Assembly: GCF_900700375.1 (NCBI RefSeq)
Contig: NW_021630095.1
Coordinates: 1-64,000 of the forward strand
DNA length: 64,000 nt
Direction: 5' to 3'
Source: Denticeps clupeoides
Lineage: Eukaryota; Chordata; Actinopteri; Clupeiformes; Denticipitidae
Shown here: one piece after another, positions 1 through 24,486 of the stretch
Layout: every line of letters begins with the position of its first letter
Numbering within the stretch: the stretch's first letter is position 1
Notes under the pieces: generated by a model
The model's database searches: none
What the model saw: the letters and a program-made list of their open reading frames with translations, nothing else
Told to the model about the DNA's origin: nothing
Position numbers and translations under genes: made by a program

Positions 1-288
1 CCCGAGTCCAGACCTAAATCCAATAGAAAATATGTGGGGTGACCTAAAGGGGGCTGTGTACACTACGCCCTGACAATCTGACAGATTGGGAATACCTTCG
101 CAAGGAAAAGGGGGCAGATATTGTGAAGTCAGGATGTGTCATGCCGATAGAATGGCACCCAAAAACTGTGACCAAGATGAGTAAATTCTGTCGAAAAGTT
201 AAAAGGTGCAAACCAGCTCCTTGCTTTTCTTCTGCTACTTTCTGTTCATCAGTCGACTTGGGAAAGGTTAGAGGGAAAGGTTTTTGAA
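1..288 (+). mobile_element. Tc1/mariner transposase fragment, left-arm copy
   Basis: The first codons spell the end of a transposase catalytic core of the type SPDLNPIENMWGDL, followed by frame-damaged sequence. It is the mirror of 12998-13345 and is cut by the window edge. Confidence 0.6.
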
Positions 289-322
289 AAGATTTATTTG
301 AAGGGAGCGTCTACGGTTTTCA

Positions 323-4063
<3,741 letters not shown>

Positions 4064-4520
4064 GTTGGTCCAGACTCTGTGGCTGCGAGGTTCTGCCGTC
4101 AGGAGGGAGGGTTAACCGTGCTGAGTGATCCCTTGCTGGTGGATCTCTCTGTGCCGAGGGGTGTGGGGGTACGTACACACACACACACACACACACAGAG
4201 AGAGAGAGCTCCGGATTCTGAGCCAGCCCATATAAAATATCATACCAGTCTGCACCGAGTCTGGGACCATAATACCACAATTCCATGCTGCGGGGCTTCG
4301 GCACGGACCACAGATACTCAAGAACAGGGAATCTGAAGGCCAAGTCAACAATCATCATCACGTCCCTCAAGCTACCCACAGGTGACAATGCACCCCCCCT
4401 GGCCAGTGTAGAAGGGCTTTGATGCTTCTGCACGTGTCAACGTGTTGCACAGCTGAGGCGAAATTGAAATACAAAGAAATCCACACAAAAAAAAAAATCC
4501 ATATTTAAAAAAAAAAAAAA

Positions 4521-5154
4521 TTTATTCATCATTTTATACAATACAAAAACGAGCAATGACACAAACACAGATGTGCAACAGACGTTCTTGTGGAACATCT
4601 ACTTCTAAAGGGGAATGTACCTCGTGATCCCAAAACTACCGTGAAGACGCAGCTTCACGAGTCGGTGGGAAAAGCATTCAAGGAAAAGGGTGGGAATTCC
4701 CACTGTGGAATTCCGAGCTCTCGGGATGCACAGATCATGACATTCTGGGCAATGGATTCACATAATGTACAAAATGAACAAAATATTCGATCGCCTGCTC
4801 GACTTGAACAGACCACAACTGGCCGCCAACCTTTATAAAACGCAGAAGTGACGTGGAAACAACGCGTCTGGGCAAAGGCTCATCAGAACCAGGATAAACG
4901 AAGAGAGGGAGATGACAGCCGTTAACCCTGTATAAACCTTTACTTTTTAAATCAGGGTTACGTGGGCTTCCGCTCGGACACGTTTTCTAGCGACCCCACT
5001 GGACCCCCGAGCTCCCTGAAATCCTCCGGATTGACCACAGAAAAAAACACAGAGCGCCGGGGGCCATCGTCAGATGTTCCTGAACGCTGGTGTGCATCCA
5101 GGTTCTCAGAAGGTTCCGTTTCTTCGCTTCTTGCTCTGGTTGGCCTGGTCGTCC
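4521..5154 (-). CDS. Orphan terminal exon, left-arm copy
   Basis: On the minus strand a polypyrimidine tract and AG precede an exon starting at 5154. In one frame it reads DDQANQSKKRRNGTF and then stops at 5106. A polyadenylation signal (TTTATT on the plus strand, AATAAA on the coding strand) lies at 4521-4526, so the rest is probably 3' UTR. Upstream exons would lie in the gap. I do not recognise the protein tail, which is basic and polar. The right-arm copy differs by small indels just inside the exon and does not preserve this frame, so one arm probably carries sequencing errors. Confidence 0.4.
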
Positions 5155-5172
5155 CTGAGACAGAGACAAATA

Positions 5173-5272
5173 NNNNNNNNNNNNNNNNNNNNNNNNNNNN
5201 NNNNNNNNNNNNNNNNNNNNNNNNNNNNNNNNNNNNNNNNNNNNNNNNNNNNNNNNNNNNNNNNNNNNNNNN
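5173..5272. other. Assembly gap of exactly 100 N
   Basis: One hundred N in a row is the usual placeholder for a gap of unknown size. The left contig ends inside sequence homologous to 8105-8120. The right contig starts in a CT-rich polypyrimidine tract just before a SAMD1 exon. The true length and content are unknown, and the 5' part of SAMD1 is lost here. Confidence 0.99.
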
Positions 5273-5360
5273 GTTCTCTCTCCATCTCTATCGCTCTCTC
5301 TCTCTCTCTCTCTCTCTCTGTGTTAATGTTGTCAGCTGATGAACCTACGCGCTCTTTCAG

Positions 5361-6819
5361 ATTCTGTGTGCAAGGTGGAAGTGGGCGTGTCCTCCTGCCT
5401 GCTGACCCCCACGGCGTCGCCCCGGGACACCAGCCCACCCGAGGAAAGGGGGATGAACGGAGGACTGTGAGTGGGGAAGGGGGGGATATGTAGTGCAGTC
5501 GTGGCGCCGATCCGGCTTTCTCGATTCTGACATCGGTCGCTGCCGTCTGTATATCGATCGATTACGACCCGATAATTTCGCATTTTAATTTCAGATTTAT
5601 GTTTTGTTATTTATTCCTTACTTGTAGGACCATATAACCGTGAATTTACATTTACAGCATTTACCAGACGCCCTTATCCAGAGCGACTTACAATCAGTAA
5701 TTACAGGGACAGTCCCCCCCTGGAGACACTCAGGGTTAAGTGTCTTGCTCAGAGACACGGTGGTAGTAAGTGGGGTTTTAACCACCCGCTAGGCGGCTAC
5801 CACCCATGTGCAGGAACGGGAGGACTAGTCGTCGTAGTTCTGTTGGTGGTTGTAACTCCGCCCCCTTCCTGTGCCGCGCTGCAGGTTTGTGAAGAGCGAG
5901 AGCAGCAGCTTAAACCCGGCCGACTGGACCGTCGCAGACGTGGTGCGGTACTTCACGGCCGCCGGCTTCCCCGAGCAAGCGGTCGCCTTCAGGACCCAGG
6001 TGAGCCTCTGGTCCCCCGAAGTAGAGTGTGGGCGTGGCCAGGGTTTCCTTATTTTTTTTTCCTAATTCTGTACCCGAAGTCTTGTGGTGCAGAATTACAG
6101 CCACTCTGATCCAGTCCCACAACGAGACTCCCCAGGAGGAGGAGAGAGGCGGGACAAGGAGGAGAGCGACCAATAGAAGTTGAGCGGGCGCCCGCGAAAA
6201 TTACGTCACCAACAACAATGTTTGGCGCAGACAGGAAGTCGCGTCTGCGTTTTTCCAGAAAAAATCAAATGAACCCGCTGGTTCTTCAGAGTCTCGCGTG
6301 ACGGACATAAAAATTACATCCGATCACCGAGCAACCGAAACGCTTCGCATGTTTGGAAGCCACGACTGTCGGTGGAGATCATGTTTTAGGGGAAGGGGTA
6401 ACCTTTAACCAGAGGTAACCTTTCCCCTTATGATGTCATAAGGGGACAAATTGCACATCCGACCTCCTGAGCTGCCGCTCTACGAACGGTGAACACTCTT
6501 TACGCCCATCGCCATTTCTAGCCACTGCAGGACCGTACACAGGCCCGGGGAACTCGTATTAACGTCAAATCATCTCACAGAGTCACGGTTTCACGAGCGG
6601 GGACCTTTTTCATTATGATGGACGAGTCTGCTGTCTGAATTCTGACCTCTCCTCGTGTTTCCTTACTAGGAAATAGACGGGAAGTCCCTCCTCCTGATGC
6701 AGCGCAACGACGTGCTGACGGGCCTGTCAATCAGGCTGGGCCCCGCCCTGAAGATCTACGAGCGCCACGTGAAGGTCCTGCAGCAGACCCACTTTCAGGA
6801 CGACGAGGACTTCTGCTGA
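5361..6819 (+). CDS. samd1: SAMD1, last three coding exons (5' end lost in gap)
   Basis: Exons: 5361-5466, 5885-5999 and 6670-6819 (stop TGA 6817-6819), all with GT-AG borders and matching phase. The last two encode a complete C-terminal SAM domain: [18 protein letters not shown], then [11 protein letters not shown], then [18 protein letters not shown], ending HFQDDEDFC. This matches vertebrate SAMD1 as I recall it. SAMD1 is a nuclear reader of unmethylated CpG-island DNA that acts with L3MBTL3 and the KDM1A demethylase complex; its SAM domain self-associates. The N-terminal winged-helix DNA-binding part is not in the window and is presumably in or beyond the gap. The first visible exon is serine/proline-rich linker. 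A dispersed repeat fills the last intron. The gene sits near DNAJB1, TECR and NDUFB7 as on human chromosome 19. Confidence 0.85.
5643..5806 (-). repeat. SINE-2 copy (tRNA-derived)
   Basis: This family reads, on its own strand, from a tRNA-like head (GTAGCCTAGTGGGTAACACA with B box GGTTCAAATCC) to a tail with TCTGGATAAGGGCGTCTGG and TAAATGTAAATG. This copy lies in a SAMD1 intron in reverse. Confidence 0.85.
6100..6525. repeat. Dispersed repeat R1, copy 1
   Basis: About 430 bases inside the last SAMD1 intron match 44770-45270 over most of their length. Shared blocks include AGGAGGAGAGAGGCGGGAC, CGGTGGAGAT and GAGCTGCCGCTCT. I see no coding sequence and no clear terminal repeats, so the class is unknown. 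Confidence 0.7.
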
Positions 6820-6935
6820 TGGACACGTCGTCCGCAGACACGCACTACAGCACAGCACGATGAATGTCTGTAGACCCTCTGATATCTGGACCCACCAAAT
6901 CCCTGTATAGGAGCACCGAAGCAAACACACACACA

Positions 6936-6971
<36 letters not shown>

Positions 6972-8104
6972 GGTCCTTATAAGGAACGTTCCAGCCTCCT
7001 TCACACTTCTGAAGATAAAGACTGGAATTTTTTATGGTGCATTTTTTTTAAAGGATATATTGTGTTCCACGGATTACTTTACGCATGGAGGGACACCGGG
7101 ACGTTCCCCGCTTTACGGATGCTACCGGCCAATCAGCACAGACTTGACAGCAGGATGGTGGATCCTCTGCTTCCATTTACATGTGTATTTATTTTTTTTT
7201 AGCTGGTACCTTTTTGCACAATGTCGTTTTTTTTTTTTTTTTTTTTTTTCTGAATCTGGGATGCTTTTCAAATGGATGTAAATAATTTTTGGATGTCTGG
7301 GGGAAAAAAAAAATGTAACTTTTAAAAAACTTTTTTTTTTTTTTTTTTTTTTTTAATAATTATTACCCTGATGGACCACACCACCCTGTACGTACATGTA
7401 TGAATTAATCTCCTCGCAAAGCGAGTCATGGACTTTTCAACCCACCAGCAGCTCGGTTGGAGGTGGGGGGGGGTCCCGGTTGGACCCCAACAGTTGTATG
7501 TTTGTTTGTCTCTGGTGTTTTTTTGTTTTTTTTAAGACTGCATGCCTGGCCCTAATCTCTCGCCAGCATTTTTATTATAATTTTTTTTTATATAAAGAAA
7601 GCTCTGATGGTTTCCACGTGTCCGGTGGGCTGTGGGACACCTGATCTTCTGTATATAGTGTTTTCTTATTGTGGACTTTGAAACCCATTTTGGCCGTTTT
7701 ATTTACGCGCACATCTTCCCATCATGCCTGGCGTATGGAACCCGGGACCCGTCCTCGGGATGATGAGGACAAGTTCGCCGCCGCAGCCGGGCCGACGCCA
7801 GCCTCCAGAGATACGGACGCGGGCTAGAGGTGGAGCGGATATCCATGTAGCAATATTTCATATATCACAATACTTCCTCTGGCAAATCGAATCGATATCG
7901 GTACCGATGGTTGAATGAAGTTCAACCTGGCCGTGAGAGGACGAGGTCGTGACGGTGTGAGAGACGGCCCGACTGCCTGCAGAACCGACGTGATGTTGGT
8001 ATTCGCCATCGTGAGCTCGTCACTCCACCTCTAATCCGGGTTTACGTCGCGTTTCCTGGCGAACACGTGTGCTTGTTAGAGGTTTTATGAAGTTGAGCTC
8101 CAAG
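6820..8104 (+). other. SAMD1 3' flank with long T tracts
   Basis: This non-coding stretch follows the SAMD1 stop. It has a CA microsatellite (about 6925-6968), T tracts at about 7228-7250 and 7331-7353, and a G run. It probably includes the SAMD1 3' UTR, but I could not place a convincing AATAAA. A short GC-rich open stretch near 7741-7826 is unassigned. Confidence 0.4.
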
Positions 8105-8126
8105 TCGTTATTTGTCTCTGTCTCAG

Positions 8127-8755
8127 GGACGACCAGGGCCAACCAGAGCGAAGAAACGGAACCTTCTGAGAACCTGGATGCACACCAGCGTTCAGGAACA
8201 TCTGACGATGGCCCCCGGCGCTCTGTGTTTTTTTTCTGTGGTCAATCCGGAGGATTTCAGGGAGCTCGGGGGTCCAGTGGGGTCGCTAGAAAACGTGTCC
8301 GAGCGGAAGCCCACGTAACCCTGATTTAAAAAGTAAAGGTTTATACAGGGTTAACGGCTGTCATCTCCCTCTCTTCGTTTATCCTGGTTCTGATGAGCCT
8401 TTGCCCAGACGCGTTGTTTCCACGTCACTTCTGCGTTTTATAAAGGTTGGCGGCCAGTTGTGGTCTGTTCAAGTCGAGCAGGCGATCGAATATTTTGTTC
8501 ATTTTGTACATTATGTGAATCCATTGCCCAGAATGTCATGATCTGTGCATCCCGAGAGCTCGGAATTCCACAGTGGGAATTCCCACCCTTTTCCTTGAAT
8601 GCTTTTCCCACCGACTCGTGAAGCTGCGTCTTCACGGTAGTTTTGGGATCACGAGGTACATTCCCCTTTAGAAGTAGATGTTCCACAAGAACGTCTGTTG
8701 CACATCTGTGTTTGTGTCATTGCTCGTTTTTGTATTGTATAAAATGATGAATAAA
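8127..8755 (+). CDS. Orphan terminal exon, right-arm copy
   Basis: A polypyrimidine tract and CAG end at 8126. The following 200 bases stay open in one frame to a stop just before 8330, and AATAAA lies at 8750-8755. The frame that stays open here is not the one open at the start of the left-arm copy, because of small indels. There is no recognisable upstream exon in 6820-8104. It could be the last exon of a neighbouring gene, an alternative 3' exon of SAMD1 or a non-coding transcript end. I do not recognise the product. Confidence 0.35.
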
Positions 8756-9213
8756 TTTTTTTTTTTTTTAAATATGGATTTTTTTTTTTTGTGTGGATTT
8801 CTTTGTATTTCAATTTCGCCTCAGCTGTGCAACACGTTGACACGTGCAGAAGCATCAAAGCCCTTCTACACTGGCCAGGGGGGGGTGCATTGTCACCTGT
8901 GGGTAGCTTGAGGGACGTGATGATGATTGTTGACTTGGCCTTCAGATTCCCTGTTCTTGAGTATCTGTGGTCCGTGCCGAAGCCCCGCAGCATGGAATTG
9001 TGGTATTATGGTCCCAGACTCGGTGCAGACTGGTATGATATTTTATATGGGCTGGCTCAGAATCCGGAGCTCTCTCTCTCTGTGTGTGTGTGTGTGTGTG
9101 TGTACGTACCCCCACACCCCTCGGCACAGAGAGATCCACCAGCAGGGATCACTCAGCACGGTTAACCCTCCCTCCTGACGGCAGAACCTCGCAGCCACAG
9201 AGTCTGGACCAAC

Positions 9214-19010
<9,797 letters not shown>

Positions 19011-19406
19011 GACCTCTACTAATCAATCGCCTTCAATCGTCGTTCTAAAGCCGTCAGTGACGGCTGTGATTGAACAGTCTGAAGATCTTCAGTGTGATGC
19101 TCCGATTAGCAGCGATTTCAGATGAACATACAGCTGGGCGATATAGTGAAAAATATATATTGTTAGCATTGTGTTGTCCAAATGTCATGAAAATCTCTGA
19201 TAGCTCGAGTTGGGTGATAAGCTCCAAAAAACGCTATCTTAACGGTTATCCTAGTTGACTATTCTTAGGCCTGTGAGCAGAAGGTGTGGGTACTTAAAAC
19301 AGAGAAGCGCTTTCTCACGTGTGTGTGAAATATTGACTTGTTATTCCGTCCTGGATTCGTTAAGCACTTAAATTGTAAGTGTCATTTGAAACAAATAGGC
19401 AGTGAC

Positions 19407-19412
19407 AATAAA
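19407..19412 (+). terminator. Poly(A) signal of the VCP-like gene
   Basis: AATAAA about 400 bases after the stop codon at 19010. Confidence 0.55.
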
Positions 19413-19691
19413 AATTGACACTACTGTAGAAAAAAAAACATCTTATGCCGGTAATGCTGCTTAAGATCCATTTGCTGTCTCTGTTTGACCTGAGAAACTT
19501 TATTAAACAGCCGGAACCAATGTGCGCCGTTCTCTGTTTCCGGGCGACGGCGTTTCGCTCACTTCCTGCTTAGACCGGAAACGAGTCCGTCATTTTCGCT
19601 TTGGAGGTGACCGAATGGAAGGCGACCTGGACCTGCGACATTAGAAGACAGACGACGCCCGGAGAAGGACTTTCCTTTCATTCGAACCGCC

Positions 19692-22600
19692 ATGGGTGCC
19701 CATCTGGTGCGGAGTTACGTCACCCAGTCGGACACGACGCCCGACCCGGCCGAACCCTTCCAGTTCGACCCGATGCTCGGTTTCGAGGAGCGGAAGGAGC
19801 GAGGTGCGTTTAATATTTATCGGCAGTGACAGGGACGCCCCCCCCGGAGACACTCGGGGACACGATGGTGGGAATTGGGTTTCGAACCCGGGTCTTCTGG
19901 TTCCCATAAATGATCATAATTATCATCCGCGCTGTGGGTTCATTTAAACAACTGGACGTGGTAATTTTGGTTAATAAAAGTGGGACAGTGGTGGCCTAGC
20001 GGGTGAGGAAGGTAATCAGAAGGTTGCCGGTTCCAATCCCGGGCCGCCAAAGGTGGTTGTAGCCTAGTGGGTAACACACTCGCCTACGAACCAGAAGACC
20101 CAGGTTCAAATCCCACTTACTACCATTGTGTCCCTGAACAAGACACTTACCTCTGAGTGTCTCCAGGGGGGACTGTCCCTGTAACTACTTATTATAAGTC
20201 ATTCTGGATAAGGGTGTCTGATAAATGCTGTAAGTGTAAGGTGCCGCTGAGGTGCAGTTTGTATTGGTTGTTTTTTTTTATCACTGAGAATTTATCTCTA
20301 TTTACCTACTGATCATTGAGACCTAAAAAATCAAACAGAAATTTGTTTCCAAAAAGAGCTTTTCTCCTTGAATACATTTACAGCATTTGAAGATCCTTAG
20401 TGGTACATCTAGTGGAAGTTCATTCCACCACCTGGTCTCCAAGACAGAGATGAGTCTAGATCAGAGGTGGAAAGTAACAAATTACATTTACTCACATTAA
20501 TGTAATTTAGTAGTTTTTGTGATTGATTAGTCTTTTTTTTTTTGTTGAAGTATTTTACTGTGGCCAAGGTGCCACTGAGCAAAGCACCGTCCCCACACAC
20601 TGCTCCCCGGGCGCCTGTCATGGCTGCTCACTGCTCACCAAGGGTGATGGTTAAATGCAGAGGACACCTTTTGTTGTGTCACCGTGTGCTGTGCTGCAGC
20701 GTATCACATTGACAATCACTTCACTAATTAACAATGTTACACGTGGCTAACTGCTGCTCACTTGGTTTTTATAATTAAAAGATGATGATATTTTAACAGG
20801 GTCCCCACAGGCGCGTTTCCAGACAGGGAATTATCGGGGAATTTTAGTGCAGCGGCCGAAACCTGACGTGTGTTTATGCGTCTTTCTTCCGCTCTAAAAA
20901 AAACGCAACATTCTGGAACGCGAAGTCTGTGTCAATGTTCTCACACTCACTAACTTACCAAACATGCCAGGCAAGTGATTCGGCTTGAAAATGAAGAATT
21001 TGGTGCAAAAATATGATGCGTGTAGAGGATGCCAGGGATGGAGCCAAGCTGCCCGATATTCAACAACAACGACGTAAATGCGGTTTTCAATTGTAAAAAA
21101 AAAACGTTAAATGCCCTTTTCTGCTCTGCAGCCAAACGTTATATTGGACATTTCTTTATATTGGAACTCGTGGAAGTTCTGCTTTTTGCTCAGGACTTGG
21201 AGAACCCTGTATTAAGTGTCCAAGGTCTTCTGCGATGAATTGGCGGTGTTTTCCTGAGCTCAGACCCTTTCAGACTTTACAGACTTCACAGCACGAAACG
21301 TGGACACATGGCAGCAAACGGTCACCGTGAGACACTGCAACGCAGCACACGGTGACACAACGAAACGCGTCCTCTGCTTTTAACCATCACCCTTGGTGAG
21401 CAGTGGGCGGCCATGACAGGCGCCCGGGGAGCAGTGTGTGGGGACGGTGCTTTGCTCTGTGGCATTTTGACGGATCGGGGTTCGAACCGGCAACCTTCTG
21501 ATTACGGGGCCGCTTCCTTACCATCTTGCATTTGTTTAATTGTGTCTTGTGTTTCCTGATGGGTGACCTCATCCTTTTTCTCCTTTGGTCAGAAATGGTT
21601 GCCACCCAGGAGCAGATGAATCTGGCCATGCTGCCGCTGGAGCAGCGCGACTACTGCGCTCACCACCTGATGAAGTTCCTCAAGTGCAAGAGGGACAACT
21701 GGCCCAACTTCCTGGCCTGCAAGCACGAGCGACACGACTGGGACTACTGCGAGCACCAGGAGTAAGTCCGCTCCGGAGATCCGTTCGGCAAATATTGAGA
21801 TTGTGTGTGTGAGAAACTGCAGTGATGCGAACACTTCTCTCTCTTATTCTATTCAATTGTCCTGGTCATTTTTAAAAGAAAATTAGAAATTGTATTGCGG
21901 ACCTGCCGACCTTTACACGTTCCTGGTCATGGTGGGCTGGTGCTAGTGCTACATACGCTAAAAGCGAAAGGGATTGTCATTGTGATGCACAGCACACGGT
22001 GACACAACGAAGTGTGTCCTCTGCTTTTAACCGTCACCCTTGGTGAGCAGTGGGCAGGCGCCCGGGGAGCAGCGTGTGGGGACGGTGCCTCGCTCGGTGG
22101 CACCTCGGCGGTTGGAACCGGCAACCCTCCGATGCGGGTTCGCCGTGTCTGTGGCAGCGAGTGAAAGAAGGAAACCTGGAGCATTATTCATTAAATCCTG
22201 CGTAAGGTTGATCCCGCTCGCTCAATCTTAATAATTAGTGGGTTTTGTTAACGGTAAGGAAATGAACCGCACCCGTGCCCCTTATTAATTCCACTATGGC
22301 AGTGGTACGAAAACCGCATGTGAGGCGGTGTTTTTTTTGGTTTTTACTGTTTGCACTTTTGATTTGCTTGGTGATCCGGGGGATGAAATAATCCTCTGGA
22401 CTCAAAGACGTAACTATCAAATCTGGTCAATGTCGAGTTTGTACCTGCACAGGCATAAAAAGAACGGGGATGCCGCATCGGCCAGAGAGTTTTGGGTGTT
22501 TGTCTGTATGATGTGCCTTGCACCAGTAACATTCAACCCCGAAAAAAAAGTAAAACTTGTCTTTTTGAAGTGAAAGTGAAGTGATTGTCATTGCAGACAC

Positions 22601-23090
22601 TGCAGCGCAGCACACGGTGTACAGAAAAAAAAAAAATGCGTCCTCTGCTTTTAACCATCACCCTTGGCGAGCAGTGTGTGGGATTCGAACCAGCAACCTT
22701 CTGATTACAAGGCCACTTCCTTAACCACTAGGCCCCATTCACTGTCCTTTTCCTATGAACACAGTGAAAATGAGCAGAGCTGTGGGCTTCTGAGCGTGTC
22801 TGGGTGGTAGTGGCCTAGCGGGTAACACACTCGCCTGTGAACCAGAAGACCCAGGTTCAAACCCCACTTACTACCATCGTGTCCCTGAGCAGGACACTTA
22901 ACCCTGAGTGTCTCCAGGGGGGGGACTGTCCCTGTAACTACTGATTGTAAGTCGCTCTGGATAAGGGCGTCTGATAAATGCTGCAAATGTGTCTGTGTTG
23001 TTCTGCAGCTACGTGATGAGGATGAAGGAGTACGAGAGGGAGAGGAGGCTGCGGCTGAGGCAGAAGAGGCTGGAAGCGCAGGCGGCTTGA
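19692..23090 (+). CDS. ndufb7: NADH dehydrogenase 1 beta subcomplex subunit 7
   Basis: Exons: 19692-19803, 21593-21761 and 23009-23090, giving 120 residues; human is 137 and differs by a longer C-terminal tail. It is an accessory subunit of mitochondrial complex I in the membrane arm, on the intermembrane-space side. The start [10 protein letters not shown] matches the family, and Gly2 is the known N-myristoylation site of the mammalian protein. A CHCH fold is shown by twin CX9C motifs, C59/C69 and C80/C90, in [15 protein letters not shown] and [14 protein letters not shown], normally oxidised by the Mia40 pathway. The C terminus is highly basic ([14 protein letters not shown]). Introns hold several SINEs. 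The gene is convergent with TECR, as in human 19p13.12. Confidence 0.95.
19818..19905 (-). repeat. SINE-2 fragment
   Basis: The central and head parts are recognisable (GGAGACACTCGGGGACACGA), just after NDUFB7 exon 1. Confidence 0.6.
19986..20262 (+). repeat. SINE-2 (20055-20237) nested in a SINE-1
   Basis: A SINE-1 head ends at CCGCCAAAGGT. A complete SINE-2 follows, and SINE-1 sequence resumes at AAGGTGCCGCTGAGG. The repeated AAGGT is a likely 5-base target duplication, so SINE-2 was the later insertion here. Confidence 0.8.
20563..20727 (+). repeat. SINE-1 copy, 5' truncated
   Basis: Begins at the body (GCCAAGGTGCCACTGAGC) without the tRNA-like head and ends at ATCACTTCACT. Confidence 0.75.
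21313..21523 (-). repeat. SINE-1 copy before NDUFB7 exon 2
   Basis: Reverse copy, about 70 bases before the exon acceptor. Confidence 0.8.
21960..22135 (-). repeat. SINE-1 copy, degraded
   Basis: The body is recognisable; the head is damaged after GGAACCGGCAACC. Confidence 0.65.
22567..22737 (-). repeat. SINE-1 copy, internally deleted
   Basis: 3' end and head are present, but the GC-rich middle is missing. Confidence 0.7.
22799..22992 (+). repeat. SINE-2 copy ending next to NDUFB7 exon 3
   Basis: A complete forward copy whose tail (GATAAATGCTGCAAATGT) ends 17 bases before the exon 3 acceptor. It may therefore overlap the polypyrimidine and branch-point region. Confidence 0.85.
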
Positions 23091-23155
23091 GGAAACCTCC
23101 GCCACCGCTGCCGCCTGTCTGTACATACATACCTACATACGTACCCGCTCTTCTC

Positions 23156-23161
23156 AATAAA
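23156..23161 (+). terminator. Poly(A) signal of ndufb7
   Basis: AATAAA 66 bases after the stop codon. Confidence 0.8.
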
Positions 23162-24436
23162 ACATGATCACGAGCCCCGAGTCCGGCTCCACTCATTATT
23201 GCTGCACTCACTCACAAACGTCAGGATTTATTCCAATTCGGTTTTGGGTAAATGTTTGATATTCTCACCGTTTCAGCCGTCGTTCATCACGAAACGATCA
23301 AATAATGTCGTGTTAAATGAAATAAACAGTAATATCACTAAAAAAAATCCTCTTAGACAGTAGACCAGGAGGTTGGCCACCCACGGCTCCCTGTGGCTTT
23401 AAAAATATCTATATATTTTTTTATTGTAGCTTGAAATTTGAAGATTATTGTGACCCGTTAACATTAAAAACATGGGCTCGAAATTCGCAATCTGATTGGC
23501 CACACCGAACTGTATGTTCTAAATGTAAAAAAAAAAAAAAAACCACATTTCACAAACACACTGCATAAAAGTGTACATTGCATAAAAATAATATTATCAT
23601 CTTTATATCAAAAAGAATGCTGACCTAGAGCTTCTGACCCCTGACCTAGAACTTCTGTGTGGGCTAGAACGGGCGCCACAAGGGGGCACCGTAAGCACAA
23701 AAATGAAGGACGTTAGCTGGTTCTTGCAATCCAGGCTGGTTCCTGGGTTCCTTCCTGACGTTCTCAACACTGGCAACCGGGTTTACACATGCGAGAACGG
23801 TGGGCAACGTAACAGGAAAACGAAAGTCTGGACGCGTTGCGCCTAATTTAAGGGCCCCGCCCTTGCACATGCACATGGGCTTGTGGGTGTTTTGCAAACA
23901 CAGATGAATCTTCGATAAAATGACAAATTCAAGATGTGGATTTTTGAAAGGTCATATTGAAACAGTCCATTGTAAGGATTTTAATTAAATTTATCCTTCC
24001 CTTTTTGTCGTATGTTATGCGGTGTGTGTGTGTGTGTGTGGTGAACATTCACAGTGAAGACGACAGGAGTTTTTTTTTTTTATTATTATATATATATAAA
24101 TTACATGAAATAATAAAACTTGTCACTTTCATTAACGTCAGTGCCATCACGAAGCAAACGTTTCCATTTCCAGATTATGGATTAAAGGTGATGGACCCTA
24201 GTTTGGTACAGTAAACAGTGGAGCCTTCAGCAAACTTCACGCTCACGGACCAGAAGCTCCTGCTGAAGAAAACCAGTCATATAAAGACACGTCACCATTT
24301 TCCCAGTCTGAGAGCGACGGGAGCAGAATTTCTGGACCCAGGCCGACCAATAAGTAACGGGTTAGTAGTCATTAATAAAAAAAAAAAAAAAGAAATGCCA
24401 ATCAGAACTCAGGATTAAAAAATACTGCCATGAGGA
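23162..24436. other. NDUFB7-TECR intergenic region
   Basis: Convergent 3' ends flank this stretch. It contains A/T tracts, a short TG microsatellite near 24022-24040 and a small direct repeat (TGACCTAGA.CTTCTG) near 23620-23655. I see no gene. Confidence 0.6.
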
Positions 24437-24442
24437 TTTATT
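24437..24442 (-). terminator. Poly(A) signal of tecr
   Basis: TTTATT on the plus strand, AATAAA on the coding strand, 45 bases after the TECR stop. Confidence 0.75.
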
Positions 24443-24486
24443 TTGATCGGGGTGCTGCGGGGTTGTGGTGAGGCGGGGCCGGGGGT

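Noticed and set aside
4696-4722. Palindromic GGGAATTCCC-type site, like an NF-kappaB motif, in the 3' UTR of the orphan exon (mirror near 8555)
   Set aside because: One motif in a transcribed 3' end without promoter context is not enough to call a regulatory site.
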